A stretch of DNA of 64,000 nt from Hyphomicrobium_A sp963817485 (GTDB lineage: Bacteria > Pseudomonadota > Alphaproteobacteria > Rhizobiales > Hyphomicrobiaceae): the NCBI GenBank assembly GCA_963817485.1, contig CAWFOR010000016.1, positions 124,001 through 188,000 of the forward strand, read 5' to 3'. The notes beneath the pieces are model-generated. The model was given only the letters and a program-made list of their open reading frames with translations, was not told where the DNA came from and made no database searches. Each line of letters starts with the position of its first letter. Position 1 is the stretch's first letter. A program made the position numbers and the translations under genes. Below are positions 62,275 through 64,000 of the stretch, one piece after another.

Positions 62275-64000
62275 TCAATCGAACACACGCTCAACCTTGT
62301 TGACCACTGCTTTCTCACGAAGACCCGCGATGATGTGGTTTAGATGCACCAGGTCTAAGACCTCGAGCTCTATACGCATTTCCGTGAAATCGGAGGCTCT
62401 GCGCACCATCCTGACGTTGTCGATGTTGCCCCCCGCCTCCCCTATAACCTTGGCGATCTGAGCAAGAGTTCCCGGCTCATTGAGGGCAATCACGTTGATC
62501 CGGGCCGGAAACCGCTGGGGGGTGTCGGGATCGATGTCCCAGGTGACGTCGATCCAGCCCTCGTGCTCGAACTCTTTCAACCGGGGCGAGTGTATCTGAA
62601 AGATGCGGATGCCTTCCGCCGGGATCAAGACGCCCACGATGCGGTCGCCCGGGACCGCCCCGCCCGGCTCGAACGTCACCGGCAGGTCGTCCTTGACGCC
62701 CCGGATGGCAAGGCCGGTGCCCTTCGGCTCCTGGTCGGCCCGGAACTTGAGGCTCATCACGCGATCGATGTTGAACCACCCCTCCTGGCCGCGGGCACGC
62801 CCGAAACGACGCGTGCGGCGGTAGGAGGCCTTCTCGCTCTTGCGCTTGTCGGCATCGGGGATGGCCGCGCGCACTACGTCCTCGATCGAAAGCTCGTTGC
62901 GGCCTATGGCGGCGAGCGCATCCTCGAGCGACTTGCGCCCGAGGCGGGGCAGCGCCTTTTTCAGGACGTCGTCGTTCAGCTCCTCGCCGAGCTGCTCAAA
63001 GCGCGAGGCAAGCAGCCGTCGCCCCAGCTCGCGGTACTGCTTGCGTACCGCGTCGCGCGCGGCGCGGCGAATGGCCGAGCGGGCGCGTCCCGTGACCACC
63101 AGGTTCTCCCACGCGGCGGGCGGGGAGTGACCCTTCGCCGTCTCGATCTCCACCTCGTCGCCGTTGCGCAGCGGAGTATCGATCGGCACATGCCGGCCGT
63201 TGACGAAGGCGCCGACGGCGGCATTGCCGATGTCGGTGTGCACGGCATAGGCGAAGTCGAGCGGGGTGGCATCGCGCGGCAACGCGATGAGGCGCCCTTT
63301 GGGCGTGAAGCAGAACACCTGATCCTGGAACAGCTCGAGCTTGGTGTGCTCGAGGAACTCCTCAGGATTCGAGCCCTCGAGCAGTGTGTCGACGAGCCGG
63401 CGCAGCCACACGTAGGGGCCGCTGTCCTTCTGCAGCGATTCCGTCGTCTTGGCCCCGGCCGCCTGGCCGTTGAGGCGCCCCGCTTCCTTGTAGAGCGCGT
63501 GCGCGGCGACGCCATACTCGGCGATGTCGTGCATGGCGCGCGTGCGGATCTGCAGCTCGACGCGCTGATGGCGCGGTCCGACGACGGTCGTGTGGATCGA
63601 CTGGTAGTTGTTCTGCTTCGGCGTCGAGATGTAGTCCTTGAAGCGGCCCGGCACCGTGCGCCACGTGGTGTGCGCGACGCCGAGCACGCGGTAGCAGTCG
63701 TCGATGGTGTTGGCGATGACGCGGAAGGCGTAGATGTCGGAGAGCTGCTCGAGGCTGATCTGCTTGTTCGCCATCTTGCGCCAGATGGCGTAGGGCTTTT
63801 TCTCGCGCCCCGACACCTCCGCGTTGATGCCGACCTCGACGACTTTTGCCGCAAGCGCCGCGCGGATCTCCTCCACCAGGCCCTTGTTGGTTTTGCGCAG
63901 CTCGGAAAGCTTTGCGGTGACGGCGGCGTAGGCCTCGGGATGCAGCCAGCGGAAGGCGTGGTCCTCCAGCTCCTCGCGCATCGCCTCCATGCCCATACGG
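62275..64000 (-). CDS. Bifunctional (p)ppGpp synthetase/hydrolase (RSH), truncated at the window edge
   Basis: Controls the stringent-response alarmone. About 575 C-terminal residues are in the window; the N-terminal hydrolase (HD) domain lies beyond base 64000. Present are the synthetase domain (GREKKPYAIWRKM, DIYAFRVIA and STPKQNNYQSIHTTV), the TGS domain (VFCFTPKGRLIALP) and a C-terminal ACT domain (ALNEPGTLAQIAKVIGE). Alphaproteobacteria usually have a single enzyme of this type, so this is probably the only one (named rel, rsh or spoT). It is intact over this span and heads the pdxJ-acpS-lepB-rnc-era-recO cluster. Confidence 0.93.
   Translation of the reverse strand, partial: RMGMEAMREELEDHAFRWLHPEAYAAVTAKLSELRKTNKGLVEEIRAALAAKVVEVGINAEVSGREKKPYAIWRKMANKQISLEQLSDIYAFRVIANTIDDCYRVLGVAHTTWRTVPGRFKDYISTPKQNNYQSIHTTVVGPRHQRVELQIRTRAMHDIAEYGVAAHALYKEAGRLNGQAAGAKTTESLQKDSGPYVWLRRLVDTLLEGSNPEEFLEHTKLELFQDQVFCFTPKGRLIALPRDATPLDFAYAVHTDIGNAAVGAFVNGRHVPIDTPLRNGDEVEIETAKGHSPPAAWENLVVTGRARSAIRRAARDAVRKQYRELGRRLLASRFEQLGEELNDDVLKKALPRLGRKSLEDALAAIGRNELSIEDVVRAAIPDADKRKSEKASYRRTRRFGRARGQEGWFNIDRVMSLKFRADQEPKGTGLAIRGVKDDLPVTFEPGGAVPGDRIVGVLIPAEGIRIFQIHSPRLKEFEHEGWIDVTWDIDPDTPQRFPARINVIALNEPGTLAQIAKVIGEAGGNIDNVRMVRRASDFTEMRIELEVLDLVHLNHIIAGLREKAVVNKVERVFD

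Overview
This 64 kb window is a high-GC alphaproteobacterial chromosome segment, most likely from the order Hyphomicrobiales. The evidence is gene content and local order: the run rsh-DUF2062-pdxJ-acpS-lepB-rnc-era-recO, the carB/carA/yqeY/dnaG/rpoD neighbourhood, DUF3126, gamma-carbonic anhydrase, an ELM1-like protein, a primase with a degenerate zinc finger, and a quinoprotein-dehydrogenase type SoxYZ carrier that is common in methylotrophic relatives. I see no insertion sequence, prophage, CRISPR array, tRNA or rRNA. This is mostly core chromosome with lineage-specific small secreted and membrane proteins between the housekeeping genes.

Layout. 1-8.2 kb: queF, a YcbB-type L,D-transpeptidase, an EamA exporter, a DCC protein, an aldo/keto reductase, thrS, yidD, a cupin and a NifU/SufU-like scaffold. 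8.2-19.8 kb: folE, hisI, a patatin lipase, a CBS protein, rhomboid protease, PAS protein, a PilZ protein next to a LapG-like transglutaminase protease, gamma-CA, DUF3126, cysE, a crotonase, a polysaccharide deacetylase coupled to a GNAT, and an AcuI-type reductase. 19.8-26.1 kb: a 27-residue membrane peptide with its own terminator, then a methionine operon on the minus strand (ArsR-methyltransferase regulator, metF, and metH split into two genes) behind a near-consensus promoter with an embedded operator. 26.2-34.5 kb: a membrane protein, MlaC, an MdtA/MdtB-like RND pump, a CruF-type carotenoid protein and two small secreted proteins. 34.9-51.8 kb: ettA, a secreted protein, CPBP protease, ELM1, Lrp, greA, carB, two tandem secreted paralogues, carA, yqeY, dnaG and rpoD. 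51.9-64 kb: a DUF1460 amidase-like protein, a SoxYZ fusion, a second GreA-type factor, a K+-channel-like protein lacking the usual filter, a CAP protein, then recO-era-rnc-lepB-acpS-pdxJ-DUF2062 and the truncated rsh.

A dominant property of this sequence is that at least sixteen genes, including essential thrS, rpoD (four sites), metF (three sites), acpS, rnc, recO, ettA and greA, are broken by frameshifts. Where the site can be read, almost all are single-base insertions. I read these as sequencing or consensus errors and annotate each gene across the shift as one feature, giving the approximate site. They should not be taken as pseudogenes.

Nothing here is a large undescribed multi-gene system that I can demonstrate. 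The most interesting items are the self-regulated SAM/methionine operon with split MetH, the PilZ/LapG-like pair, the orphan SoxYZ fusion behind a hairpin-bearing leader, the degenerate channel-like protein, the tandem carrier-like paralogues between carB and carA, and the 27-residue membrane peptide.
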